In this document: one piece after another, positions 15,557 through 23,104 of the stretch
Position numbering within the stretch: position 1 is the stretch's first letter
Layout of the letters: the number at the start of each line of letters is the position of its first letter
From: JABDPF01 sp036351575
GTDB lineage: Bacteria; Pseudomonadota; Gammaproteobacteria; Xanthomonadales; SZUA-36
DNA length: 25,125 nt
Reading direction: 5' to 3'
Assembly: GCA_036351575.1 (NCBI GenBank)
Contig: JAZBPJ010000102.1
Coordinates: forward strand, 1-25,125
Notes under the pieces: generated by a model
Databases searched by the model: none
What the model was told of the DNA's origin: nothing
What the model saw: the letters and a program-made list of their open reading frames with translations, nothing else
Translations under genes and position numbers: made by a program

Positions 15557-15606
15557 CCCGTCACCCCGGAAATCGCTTAGCGATTATCCGGGGCCGGGAT
15601 GACGGG
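15557..15606. repeat. Long composite hairpin next to array A
   Basis: A nested palindrome: AATCGC (15571-15576)/GCGATT (15580-15585) over TTA, then CCCCGGA (15564-15570)/TCCGGGG (15587-15593), then CCCGTCA (15557-15563)/TGACGGG (15600-15606) with a CCGGGA bulge. It carries the same outer CCGG and TGACG words as the array unit but a third inner stem, so it looks like a complete member of the same repeat family. It may also end transcription from both sides, though no T-run follows. Confidence 0.8.
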
Positions 15607-15625
15607 TTGATTTGTCAGTATCGGC

Positions 15626-16111
15626 TTATCCGTCGATCACGTGCTCGATATCCTCGCGGGTCACCGGTCCCATGAATACTTTTTGAATGATGCCCGCGGG
15701 GTCCACCACATAGGTCGTCGGCAGCACCTTGGGCGTACCGAACGGCTGGGGCGGATTGTAGACATCGACTTTCAGGATCGGGAATTCTACGGGCGTTTTC
15801 TCGAGAAAGGCGTAAAAATCGGCGTCGTCGACATCCTCGAAGGCCAGTCCGAGCACGACGACGTCCCCGCGCTGCGAGTGGAGTTCGGAGAGTTCGGGCA
15901 TTTCCTTCACGCACGGGGCGCACCAGGTTGCCCAGTAATTGACCACGACCCAGCGGCCGCGGTGCTCCGAGAGTGACACCGAGCCTTCACCCAACCGTTC
16001 GAGCACCAGGTTTTCCGGCACCGGCGTTCCGACCTCCGCGGCGGGTGCAGCGGGCGCCGAGAGCAGCAGGAACAGCAGGAAACCCAAAATCAACTCAATC
16101 CGTATCGCCAT
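15626..16111 (-). CDS. TlpA-like periplasmic thioredoxin-fold protein
   Basis: This is a membrane-anchored or secreted thiol-disulfide protein of the TlpA/ResA type. A hydrophobic signal or anchor covers residues about 4-25, and the redox motif WCAPC is at 63-67 in VVNYWATWCAPCVKEMPEL. The cis-proline region reads LPTTYVVDPAG. The chosen ATG (16111) gives 161 residues and a normal signal sequence; longer in-frame starts would reach far into the upstream gene. It overlaps the end of the YihY gene by 17 bp, so the two are probably co-translated. The WCxxC with preceding acidic and Glu residues suggests a reductant role, but the partner is unknown. Confidence 0.9.
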   Translation of the reverse strand: MAIRIELILGFLLFLLLSAPAAPAAEVGTPVPENLVLERLGEGSVSLSEHRGRWVVVNYWATWCAPCVKEMPELSELHSQRGDVVVLGLAFEDVDDADFYAFLEKTPVEFPILKVDVYNPPQPFGTPKVLPTTYVVDPAGIIQKVFMGPVTREDIEHVIDG

Positions 16112-17369
16112 GTCCGGTATCACCCTCTTGTGAGTACATTGTTCGCAGGGACTGGCTCCATGCCGGCTTCCCGCCCTGCCGAATGGTTTCAATCGCCCGG
16201 GCAAACGCAAGGTCCCACGCGGACTCGTTTGGCAGGTCGTCGACTTCGCTGAATGGCAGGTAGTGCCCGCCCGCGCAATAAAGGTCGCCCAGGGTCATGT
16301 CTTCGAGGTCACGTCTCAAAAACCAGTTTCCGTCTTCGTCACCCGCCACGAGATTTGCCGCCTCCAGCCCTTCGACCAGTTCCAGCAAGCGGATCTCGCT
16401 CGCCTCTTTTTCGAGATCCAGGATCTTTTCCCGGGTCAGCGACTCGCCGCGTTTCTGAGCCTCGCGGAAATGCCCCAGCAGGCGGAAGGTCATCTGGAAA
16501 TTCCAGCGTTCAGGCCATTCCGCCTCGGAGCGGCGAAAATCGGAAAACGTCGTCAGCGAAGCCGCCAGCGAGGCGCCGAACAGGATCACCGCCCAGACCA
16601 GGTAAATCCAGAAAAGGAAAATCGGAATCGTGGCGAGCGCACCGTAAATGACCGCATAGTTCGTGTTGCTGACGTAGGCCACGAACGCGGTCTTGGCGAT
16701 CTCGAACAGGACCGCGCTCAGGAATGCGCCGCTCAGCGCGTGGCGAACCTGAACGCTGCGGTTGGGTACGACCAGGAACATCAGCGTGAACACGGCCCAG
16801 GCCATCAGGAACATCACGATCCGGTAGGCGGCCGGGTTCATGCTTTCGCCGTCACCCAGGAAGCCGAGCACGTACTGGGCGCTGAACGCCACGCCGGCAG
16901 CGATCAACAGGGGCACCAGCGTCAGCACCGCCCAGTACATCACGACGCGGTTCAGCAGGGTCCGGCCCTTGGCGACCCGCCAGATGCGGTTGAAAGCGGC
17001 CTCGATCCGGTTCAGCAGCAGCAGTGCGGTCGCCAGCAGCGCGAGCATGCCCGGCAGGGTCAGCTGGCTGACACTGCTCAGGAACTTGTCGATGTAGGGA
17101 ACGATCTGCTCGCCAGTGGACGGCATGAAATTGTCGAAAATGAGGGACTGCAACATCTCCGACCACTCGTTGAACACCGGGAACGCGGCAATGATGCCGA
17201 AAACGACGGCGAGCAGGGGAACCAGTGAAAGCAGGCTGGTGTAACCAAGCGACGCCGCTTCCTCGAGACAGCGGTCTTCTTCGAAATGCGCCCAGACGTG
17301 CCTGAGCAGGCGCTTGCCGCGCCCGGCGTAAACCTGCGGATCGAGCCGATCGTTTTGCATTTCACCCAT
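16095..17369 (-). CDS. YihY/BrkB family inner membrane protein
   Basis: The family was once called RNase BN, but that activity belongs to another gene; the true function of YihY is unsettled. About six membrane segments cover residues 40-275, with the family's AASLGYTSLLSLVPLLAVV near 37-55 and the NTNYAVIYGALATIPIFLFWIYL segment. A hydrophilic C-terminal extension (about 285-424) looks like a cytoplasmic helical domain, as in the longer Pseudomonas-type members. It has 424 residues from the ATG at 17369, preceded by AGG at -7. It leads the two-gene minus-strand unit with the thioredoxin-like gene. Confidence 0.92.
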   Translation of the reverse strand: MGEMQNDRLDPQVYAGRGKRLLRHVWAHFEEDRCLEEAASLGYTSLLSLVPLLAVVFGIIAAFPVFNEWSEMLQSLIFDNFMPSTGEQIVPYIDKFLSSVSQLTLPGMLALLATALLLLNRIEAAFNRIWRVAKGRTLLNRVVMYWAVLTLVPLLIAAGVAFSAQYVLGFLGDGESMNPAAYRIVMFLMAWAVFTLMFLVVPNRSVQVRHALSGAFLSAVLFEIAKTAFVAYVSNTNYAVIYGALATIPIFLFWIYLVWAVILFGASLAASLTTFSDFRRSEAEWPERWNFQMTFRLLGHFREAQKRGESLTREKILDLEKEASEIRLLELVEGLEAANLVAGDEDGNWFLRRDLEDMTLGDLYCAGGHYLPFSEVDDLPNESAWDLAFARAIETIRQGGKPAWSQSLRTMYSQEGDTGHGDTD

Positions 17370-17446
17370 TGCCTGCTTCCGTCGCGTCGGGCCGGCAGAG
17401 TAGAATTCCGCTCTGACCCCGTTTTACCATTCTAACGAGTAAACCC
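17370..17446. promoter_or_regulatory. Divergent promoter region
   Basis: This 77-bp gap separates the divergent YihY and ArsC-like genes and must hold both promoters. -10-like words are TAGAAT on the plus strand at 17401-17406 and TAGAAT on the minus strand within GTTAGAATGG (17429-17434). A CAGAG/CTCTG inverted repeat flanks the first. No strong -35 boxes are seen. Confidence 0.3.
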
Positions 17447-17791
17447 ATGGCCATCACAATCTTTCACAACCCGCGCTGCTCGAAATCGCGCGCCACGCTC
17501 GCCCTGCTGCAGGAACAGGGCATCGAACCGGACATTCGCCTGTACCTCGAAAATCCGCCCGATGCCGACGAGTTGAAATCGATACTGTCGCAGCTGGGCA
17601 AATCCCCGCGTGAACTGATACGGCAGGGCGAGGCGGAGTACAAGGCCCAGGGCCTGGCCGACGAAACTTCTGACGACACGCTGATTGCGGCCATGGCCGC
17701 CACACCCCGGCTGATCGAGCGCCCGATCGTGCTGGCCAACGGCAAGGCAGCCCTGGGGCGTCCGCCGGAATCCGTCCTGGAAATCCTCTGA
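17447..17791 (+). CDS. ArsC/YfgD-family glutaredoxin-type reductase
   Basis: This small thioredoxin-fold protein is of the glutaredoxin-dependent arsenate reductase family. The active Cys11 lies in HNPRCSKSR, and the family arginines are seen in ELIRQGEAEYK, IERPIV and ALGRPPE (GRPPE is the usual end motif). It has 114 residues, the length of the YfgD-like short group. No arsB or arsR is nearby, so a role in arsenate detoxification is uncertain. It is 2 bp ahead of the DUF2069 gene. As I recall, Pseudomonas has the same neighbourhood (rbn/yihY, arsC, wrbA, DUF2069), here without wrbA. Confidence 0.9.
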   Translation: MAITIFHNPRCSKSRATLALLQEQGIEPDIRLYLENPPDADELKSILSQLGKSPRELIRQGEAEYKAQGLADETSDDTLIAAMAATPRLIERPIVLANGKAALGRPPESVLEIL

Positions 17792-17793
17792 CG

Positions 17794-18129
17794 GTGTCGC
17801 GAATCCTGGCCGGTGGAGCCTGGCTGGCACTGATCGTCCTGCAGCCGGCCTGGCACGCTTTGCTGCCGGCCCCGCATGGCTTCGGCAATACCTGGCTCGG
17901 CGCGCTGCTTGCGCTGCCCCTGTTCCTGCCGCTGAAGGGCGTGCTCGCGGGTTCGCTGCGCAGCATGACCTGGGCCGGTTACCTGTCGATGCTTTACCTC
18001 GTCATCGGGCTGACCGAGGCCTGGGCCAACCCGCCGCAGCGCATACCGGCCCTGGTCCAGGTTTTCCTGGTGCTGCTGTTCGTGGGGTCCGTGCTGGCTT
18101 TCAGCCGTCGAGACCGTCGAGGGGAATAA
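17794..18129 (+). CDS. DUF2069 family inner membrane protein
   Basis: A small protein of 111 residues with four predicted membrane helices (about 4-24, 30-50, 55-77, 84-104) and the MLYLVIGLTEAWANP segment typical of DUF2069. The function is unknown. It starts with GTG 2 bp after the ArsC-like gene, so the two are surely co-transcribed. Its 3' end overlaps the convergent large minus-strand gene by 29 bp. Confidence 0.85.
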   Translation: MSRILAGGAWLALIVLQPAWHALLPAPHGFGNTWLGALLALPLFLPLKGVLAGSLRSMTWAGYLSMLYLVIGLTEAWANPPQRIPALVQVFLVLLFVGSVLAFSRRDRRGE

Positions 18130-21124
18130 TCTGGTCTTCGGACACGGCCCGGGGCGGAACCGGAGCCTTGGGTGCAAAGAAGTCACGGTAGAGTGCTTCC
18201 AGGCGAATGACGGCGTGCACCAGGCCCGTGCTTACAGAACCCGTGCTCAACACCGCCTCCGGACGACGCTCCCAGGCGATTCGCATTGCCTGCACCCGGG
18301 TCGTACCGTCGGCCACCAGGTTGCGCACCGGAACGCCATCCTGCCTGGCGCGCCTGACCATTGATTCATCGAGCAGGGCCCCGCTGCCTTCCAGCAACCC
18401 GCGGATCGCGTCGGAATCGATCAGGAACAGGGGATGGAACAGGTTGACGCAGGCTCGCAACAGGGTCTTCAGGGTGGTCAACCGGCTCAGCTTCCCATGG
18501 AGAGAATCCGGCACGCCGCGCCAGCCGCGAACCGTTGGTGTCAGCATTTTATCGTACAGCGCCGCCTCCTGTTGGCTGTGCAGCCCGGCAAGATAGCTGT
18601 CGAGCCGTTCGCTGAAGCCCGGATCGGGTTCCAGCTCGAACTGTCGCACACCCTGCCCGGCGACGAAATGCGCCTGCCAGTTCTCGTTACGATCCCAGTT
18701 GCGCTCCATCAGGCCCGACGGCAGCGTGCGCGCAGCCGTAAGGTAGGTCAGGCGGTCGGGAACAACGCGAATCGCCTGCCTTTTACCGATCGGCGTCACG
18801 ATTCGCTGGCCCACGCGGTCGGCGGGGCAACGGTCGTTGAGCACGGATTCATCCGCCGGGCCGAACAGGTAGTGGTACTCCCCGTCACTGATGAAATTGA
18901 AGCCGAACACGTTGCTGAACCCGTCATCCTCGACGAAGCGGCCGAACAGGTCGAAACTGAAGCGGCCGAAATAGTTGGCGACGTGCGGGTCGTTCTCGCG
19001 CACCGGCTCTGAGCGCCGACTGACCCATTGCACGTTGTCGTAGCAAATCTCCATCTCCCCCATTCCGGCCTGCTCGGCGACCCGGTAGCGATCCGGGAAA
19101 AGGGCCATCAGTTCCGGGGAAACCTCCAGTTTCGATTCCATCTGGCAGATGTAACGCGCATCGCAGGGGCCGATCTGGACATCTTCCTTGCGCCAGGACG
19201 TCGGCTGGTCGCCGCCCTCGCTCAGCATGATGTCGGACCCCGGCCGCAAGCGCTCAGAACGGAACTCGAGCTGTGCTTCCCGTATATCGCTGACAAGGGA
19301 ATTGAACGACTCGCCGTACGCGGAAAGTGCCCGCATGGCCGGTGGATTGACACCCCCGCCGGCCCGGGCGATGCATTCGACCTGCCGGCCGAGTTCGGCG
19401 ATCAGGGACCGGCCTTGTTGCCGCAGCTCGTCCACGAGTTCACCGTATTCCGAAGCATCGAAATAAACCGGGGATTGGCGGGCGAACCAGGTCAGAACGG
19501 TAACCAGGCCGGACCACTCCAGCGGATTCGCAAGTTCCTCGTCGGGCGCCCCGCATTCCGGCGTGAACTCGTCGCGCAGGTAGCCGAGCACGTAGTTGAT
19601 CCGCTGCCAGGGCGGCAGCAGCAACTCGCGCTGCAGTTGTTCTGTAGCGAACGGACCATTGGGGTCGCCGGACAGTTCCGACGTAGAAACGGCGTTGGAG
19701 GCCAGCCCGGCGAGGTTCCGAAAACACCGATCGAATTCATCGCGGCCAAGCGCCAGACCGCCTGCTTCACCGCGGCTGGCGGCGCGGCTGACGCAGATGT
19801 TGATCTCGGCGGAAATCTCCCGGCGCACCGGCTGCGAAAAGTAGAAGTCCATGTCCGGAACGAGCAGGACAAACTGGGCGACCGCGTCCGCGATACCGAA
19901 GCGCAGCGACGCCAGGCGGTCGGGATCACCCTCGCCCGACCGCAGGTACTGCACGACATCGAATGCCGAGGCCAGCCCGGTATTGAGGCGCGGGTCAACC
20001 GCGTCAAAGCGTTCACCCAGCCCGCTAGAAACGGCAGGCAGCCACTCCGAGAGCAGCTCCGGCAGTGGTGAACGGTAAGGTTCAGCAACGGGCACAGGCT
20101 CGGCTTCGCCCGGCAGGGTTTCCAGCACGATCCTGGGTGGCCGGGGCAGGCTCGCGCCGGACGACGGCTCCGCTTGCACCAGCTGGGGAATTTCCGATGC
20201 AAGCAGGCTCGCGGCTACCCACAGCACCGACTCGGTGAAAGCGAGGTAACGCCCTTCGTACAGCCCTTCAACGGCACCGGCCAGCGACAGCAGGTAGGCG
20301 GCATCGGCACTCGCCCTCCAGCCGAGCTCGGGAAGCGCCCGGAGCAAGGCAAAACGGAGGCGCTTCAAATCCATCGCAGCGGGCGGTCCGGCATGCAGGA
20401 TCATGGCGGACAATCCCCGGAACTCACCGGACAGCCGCAGGATGCTCGCCTCGTCCCCGCCTTCGCCCGGTGCAAAATGCACGGGAGGCGGAGGCTCGGC
20501 AGCATGCCAGATTTCAAACCACTCCTCGTTGAGCTGGTTGAGAATATCGGCCATTGCGACATTCCGGTCCGCTATGTCCAGGACCTGACTCCAGGTCGCC
20601 ATCGACGCCGTCTCCATGCGCGAGAGCACTTCGGGAAGGACCGTCGCGGCGGCGGTCTCCGAGGACCGGTCGAACAGCCTGCGCAGCAGCGAATCCGTGC
20701 GGGGACCGAACGGTGAAACCGCCTGGCCGGCAGACAGGTCGTGCTGGTCGAGTTCCAGCAGCAGTCGCCAGGCGGCCGCGTCGAACAGTGAACTGCGTAC
20801 CGGAATCGTTCCATAACGGGCCGCAAGACGTTCGAGCCATGCCCTCTCTTTGCGAAAACGTTCGGCATAGGCGGAAGCTTCGTGCCGGCGTGCATGACGA
20901 CCGTAATCCAGCAGGTTCTGCACCGCCGCCAGGGTCAGCAGCGTATCGGGCCGGGAGTCCGGGTCGGACAGCGCGGCCGCCAGGTTCCGGTTGGTCGGCA
21001 GCGAAGCGGGACCGGCCTCGAAAGCGGGCAGGCCGTGTGACCAGGGCGCCAGCAAACAACAGAGCACTATCAGCCTGAACCACCTGGCTGCCCGATCGAT
21101 TGAATCCCTGTCGTTCACTCCCAT
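18101..21124 (-). CDS. Large exported protein of unknown family
   Basis: A 1007-residue protein I do not recognise. The N-terminus MGVNDRDSIDRAARWFRLIV leads into a hydrophobic core (LIVLCCLLAPW, about 18-28) like a signal peptide, with possible cleavage after SHG. The rest is soluble-looking. The first half is alpha-rich with many Leu/Ala/Arg heptad-like stretches; the second half is more mixed and holds most of the cysteines (for example PCDARYICQ, MEICYDN, NDRCPADR), compatible with disulfides outside the cytoplasm. Aromatic, Gly-rich segments such as YFGRFSFDLFGRF and FGFNFISDGEYHYLFG stand out. The start at 21124 is chosen because it gives the signal sequence; the open frame continues further upstream only through array B. 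It is divergent from the asparaginase-like gene. Confidence 0.8.
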   Translation of the reverse strand: MGVNDRDSIDRAARWFRLIVLCCLLAPWSHGLPAFEAGPASLPTNRNLAAALSDPDSRPDTLLTLAAVQNLLDYGRHARRHEASAYAERFRKERAWLERLAARYGTIPVRSSLFDAAAWRLLLELDQHDLSAGQAVSPFGPRTDSLLRRLFDRSSETAAATVLPEVLSRMETASMATWSQVLDIADRNVAMADILNQLNEEWFEIWHAAEPPPPVHFAPGEGGDEASILRLSGEFRGLSAMILHAGPPAAMDLKRLRFALLRALPELGWRASADAAYLLSLAGAVEGLYEGRYLAFTESVLWVAASLLASEIPQLVQAEPSSGASLPRPPRIVLETLPGEAEPVPVAEPYRSPLPELLSEWLPAVSSGLGERFDAVDPRLNTGLASAFDVVQYLRSGEGDPDRLASLRFGIADAVAQFVLLVPDMDFYFSQPVRREISAEINICVSRAASRGEAGGLALGRDEFDRCFRNLAGLASNAVSTSELSGDPNGPFATEQLQRELLLPPWQRINYVLGYLRDEFTPECGAPDEELANPLEWSGLVTVLTWFARQSPVYFDASEYGELVDELRQQGRSLIAELGRQVECIARAGGGVNPPAMRALSAYGESFNSLVSDIREAQLEFRSERLRPGSDIMLSEGGDQPTSWRKEDVQIGPCDARYICQMESKLEVSPELMALFPDRYRVAEQAGMGEMEICYDNVQWVSRRSEPVRENDPHVANYFGRFSFDLFGRFVEDDGFSNVFGFNFISDGEYHYLFGPADESVLNDRCPADRVGQRIVTPIGKRQAIRVVPDRLTYLTAARTLPSGLMERNWDRNENWQAHFVAGQGVRQFELEPDPGFSERLDSYLAGLHSQQEAALYDKMLTPTVRGWRGVPDSLHGKLSRLTTLKTLLRACVNLFHPLFLIDSDAIRGLLEGSGALLDESMVRRARQDGVPVRNLVADGTTRVQAMRIAWERRPEAVLSTGSVSTGLVHAVIRLEALYRDFFAPKAPVPPRAVSEDQIIPLDGLDG

Positions 21125-21134
21125 GTCGTTTTCG

Positions 21135-21169
21135 GTTTCTTCCGGGCGATGCAACGATATACTACGCGA
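21135..21169. promoter_or_regulatory. Overlapping divergent -10 region
   Basis: On the plus strand TATACT (21158-21163) is a good -10 whose expected start of transcription is about the A of the ATG at 21170, which would make a leaderless mRNA. On the minus strand the same bases give TAGTAT (21164-21159), which suits the large exported protein gene with a leader of some 30 nt containing GGAAGAAA. No clear -35 is seen for either. Confidence 0.35.
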
Positions 21170-21658
21170 ATGATCTCGAAACTTCTCATCATCACCACCG
21201 GCGGAACGATCGACAAGATCTACTTCGACGACAAGAGCGACTACCAGGTGGGAGATCCGCAGATCAGCCAGATTCTGCACATGATGCACGTCGCATTTGA
21301 TTTCGAGGTCACCGCGCTGATGCGCAAGGACAGCCTGCATATCGGGGACAGGGAGCGGGCGCTGATCCGGGCAACGGCGGAAGCCGCTGATACCGCTCAT
21401 ATCCTGATCACGCACGGCACGGATTCGATGAAGGAAACCGCGCTGGCGCTGGAAGGCATAGAAAACAAGACCATCGTCCTGACCGGGGCGCTGAATCCCG
21501 CCCGTTTCAAGGATTCGGATGCCGTGTTCAACATCGGCTGCGCCATCGGCGCGATACAGGCGCTCGATCCCGGCGTCTACATTGCGATGAACGGCAAGGT
21601 CTGGATCCCGGAGGAGGTGCGAAAGAACGTGCGCGCGAACCAGTTCGAGCATGTTTGA
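21170..21658 (+). CDS. Single-domain asparaginase-like protein
   Basis: The protein matches only the N-terminal domain of type I/II L-asparaginases. TTGGTID (catalytic Thr10), HGTDSM (Thr84, Asp85) and a Lys152 in VRKNV correspond to E. coli AnsB Thr12, Thr89-Asp90 and Lys162. It is 162 residues against about 330, and ends cleanly with the array after it, with no trace of the C-terminal domain downstream. Short stand-alone members are annotated in other proteobacteria. The ATG at 21170 is preferred over 21149 because the protein then begins at the first beta strand. Whether it hydrolyses asparagine is open, since the second domain helps build the normal site. Confidence 0.85.
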   Translation: MISKLLIITTGGTIDKIYFDDKSDYQVGDPQISQILHMMHVAFDFEVTALMRKDSLHIGDRERALIRATAEAADTAHILITHGTDSMKETALALEGIENKTIVLTGALNPARFKDSDAVFNIGCAIGAIQALDPGVYIAMNGKVWIPEEVRKNVRANQFEHV

Positions 21659-21671
21659 CCGGGCGTGGGAG

Positions 21672-21790
21672 ATCCCGGATAAGCGCTCCGCGCTTTCCGG
21701 GATGACGTTAAATAAGCGCTCCGCGCTTTCCGGGATGACGTTAAATAAGCGCTCCGCGCTTTCCGGGATGACGTTGAATAAGCGCTCCGC
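21672..21790. repeat. Tandem array B of 33-bp palindromic units
   Basis: Three near-identical 33-bp units (21678-21710, 21711-21743, 21744-21776) plus the first 14 nt of a fourth (21777-21790). Each unit holds the hairpin AAGCGC-TCC-GCGCTT and the motif CCGGGATGACGTT. The first unit gets an outer stem from the flank: ATCCCGG (21672-21678) with CCGGGAT (21697-21703). The array lies between the converging 3' ends of the asparaginase-like and DUF445 genes. It has the same unit length and outer motif as the array at 15438-15554, but a different inner stem. Confidence 0.9.
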
Positions 21791-21821
21791 ACTCGCCTCG
21801 GCGACGACACGACCCTGAGCC

Positions 21822-23018
21822 CTACCCAAAATACTGCGTGAACGCATGAATCAGCAGGCCGACCAGGCCGCCGACCAGCGTTCCGTTGATCCGGATGAAT
21901 TGCAGGTCGCGGCCGATGGCCGCCTCGACCCGGCGGCTGGTTTCCACGGCATCCCAGGAATGCACGGTTTCGCTGACCAGGCCGGCGATGTCGTCGCGAT
22001 GGGTTTCCACCAGGCTGACCGCCGCTTCCTGCAGCCAGCCATTCAGCCATAACTGGATCTCGCCGTCGCGCTCCAGTTCATCCGCAGCCGCCCTCAGAAG
22101 CCGCAAAAGTTCGCGGCGCAAGTCGGAATCCGGCCGATCCAGGTCGTGTCGCAGCCCATCGGCCAGGTCCTGCCAGGATGCGTACAGGTAGTCCTGCAGG
22201 CCCTCGTTTTCGGATAGCCCTGCAAGAAAGCGCTCACCCCATTGGCCATTTTCTGGTGAATTCTGCAAAGTCGCGGCCCAGTGCTTCACCCAATCATTGA
22301 AGTCGGTCCGCATCGGGTGGTCCGGGGCAAGCGACATTTCCAGCAGCAGCGTTTCGATTCGATCCAGCATCTGCACGACGATTCGATCGTCGACGAAACC
22401 CGGCAGCCACCAGGGACTCCCGCGTTGCACCCGACCGCGGATCAGGTCCCGGTTGTCGTGCAGCAGAACCAGGGAAAAACGCAGCGCCTGGGTGAGCATT
22501 TCCTGGTGACGGTTACCCGCAATCAACAGGTCCAGCGTGCGCCCGGTTAACCGGGCTGCATCGACCCGCTCCAGCTGGCGCCGTCCCACCCGTGCCAGAA
22601 AACGGCGTACTTCATCCTCGCCCAGCGCATCGAGCAGGTTGACCGCCATGCGCGCCGCAAATTCACTCACCTTTTGCTCTCCGGCTGGCGATTTCAGCCA
22701 ATACGCGGCGTTTCCTGCCAGGTTCACCGAGGCCAGGCGCGCGCGCACCACGCCCGGAGCGAGGAAATGGTCCGATATGAAGCGCGCCAGGTTTTCGCCG
22801 ATCCGGTCCTTGCGGTTCGGGATGATCGCCGTGTGCGGAATCGGTATGCCCATCGGGTGCCGGAACAGCGCCACCACGGCGAACCAGTCGGCCAGCGCGC
22901 CGACCATGCCGGCCTCGGCAAAGGCATGCACCCAGCCGGCCCAGGGCTCGGGCCGGCCAAGTGTCAGTAAAAAAACGGCAGCCATCAGGGCCAGCAACAG
23001 CAGCGGAAGTATCTTCAT
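21822..23018 (-). CDS. DUF445 (YjiN-like) membrane protein
   Basis: This 398-residue protein fits the DUF445 family. It has an N-terminal membrane helix (about 4-20), then the family block AEAGMVGALADWFAVVALFRHPMG (about 35-58) with the IPIPHTAIIP and RIGENLARFISDHFL segments. A long helical middle follows, then a C-terminal block INGTLVGGLVGLLIHAF that is a second membrane anchor. The biochemical function is unknown. It stands alone on the minus strand, with array B behind it. Confidence 0.9.
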   Translation of the reverse strand: MKILPLLLLALMAAVFLLTLGRPEPWAGWVHAFAEAGMVGALADWFAVVALFRHPMGIPIPHTAIIPNRKDRIGENLARFISDHFLAPGVVRARLASVNLAGNAAYWLKSPAGEQKVSEFAARMAVNLLDALGEDEVRRFLARVGRRQLERVDAARLTGRTLDLLIAGNRHQEMLTQALRFSLVLLHDNRDLIRGRVQRGSPWWLPGFVDDRIVVQMLDRIETLLLEMSLAPDHPMRTDFNDWVKHWAATLQNSPENGQWGERFLAGLSENEGLQDYLYASWQDLADGLRHDLDRPDSDLRRELLRLLRAAADELERDGEIQLWLNGWLQEAAVSLVETHRDDIAGLVSETVHSWDAVETSRRVEAAIGRDLQFIRINGTLVGGLVGLLIHAFTQYFG

Positions 23019-23104
23019 CGAATACAGAGATATCCAATCAGCGTGCCAACGGCGGGAACCGATGACGTATTTTCATGCGCCGCAATCTGGCAAACTACGA
23101 AAAT

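Noticed and set aside
15438..15606. CRISPR array
   Set aside because: The 33-bp units are directly adjacent with no unique spacers, and no cas genes are present.
15448..15675. 75-codon frame with LLRKFRDDVGY repeats in array A
   Set aside because: It is a translation of the palindromic DNA repeat, with no ribosome binding site and no domain.
21125..21847. N-terminal extension of the large minus-strand frame through array B, with an 11-residue repeat (AERLFNVIPES) three times
   Set aside because: The 33-bp units are a multiple of three and so stay open by chance; the extension also covers the asparaginase-like gene on the other strand, and a proper signal peptide begins at 21124.
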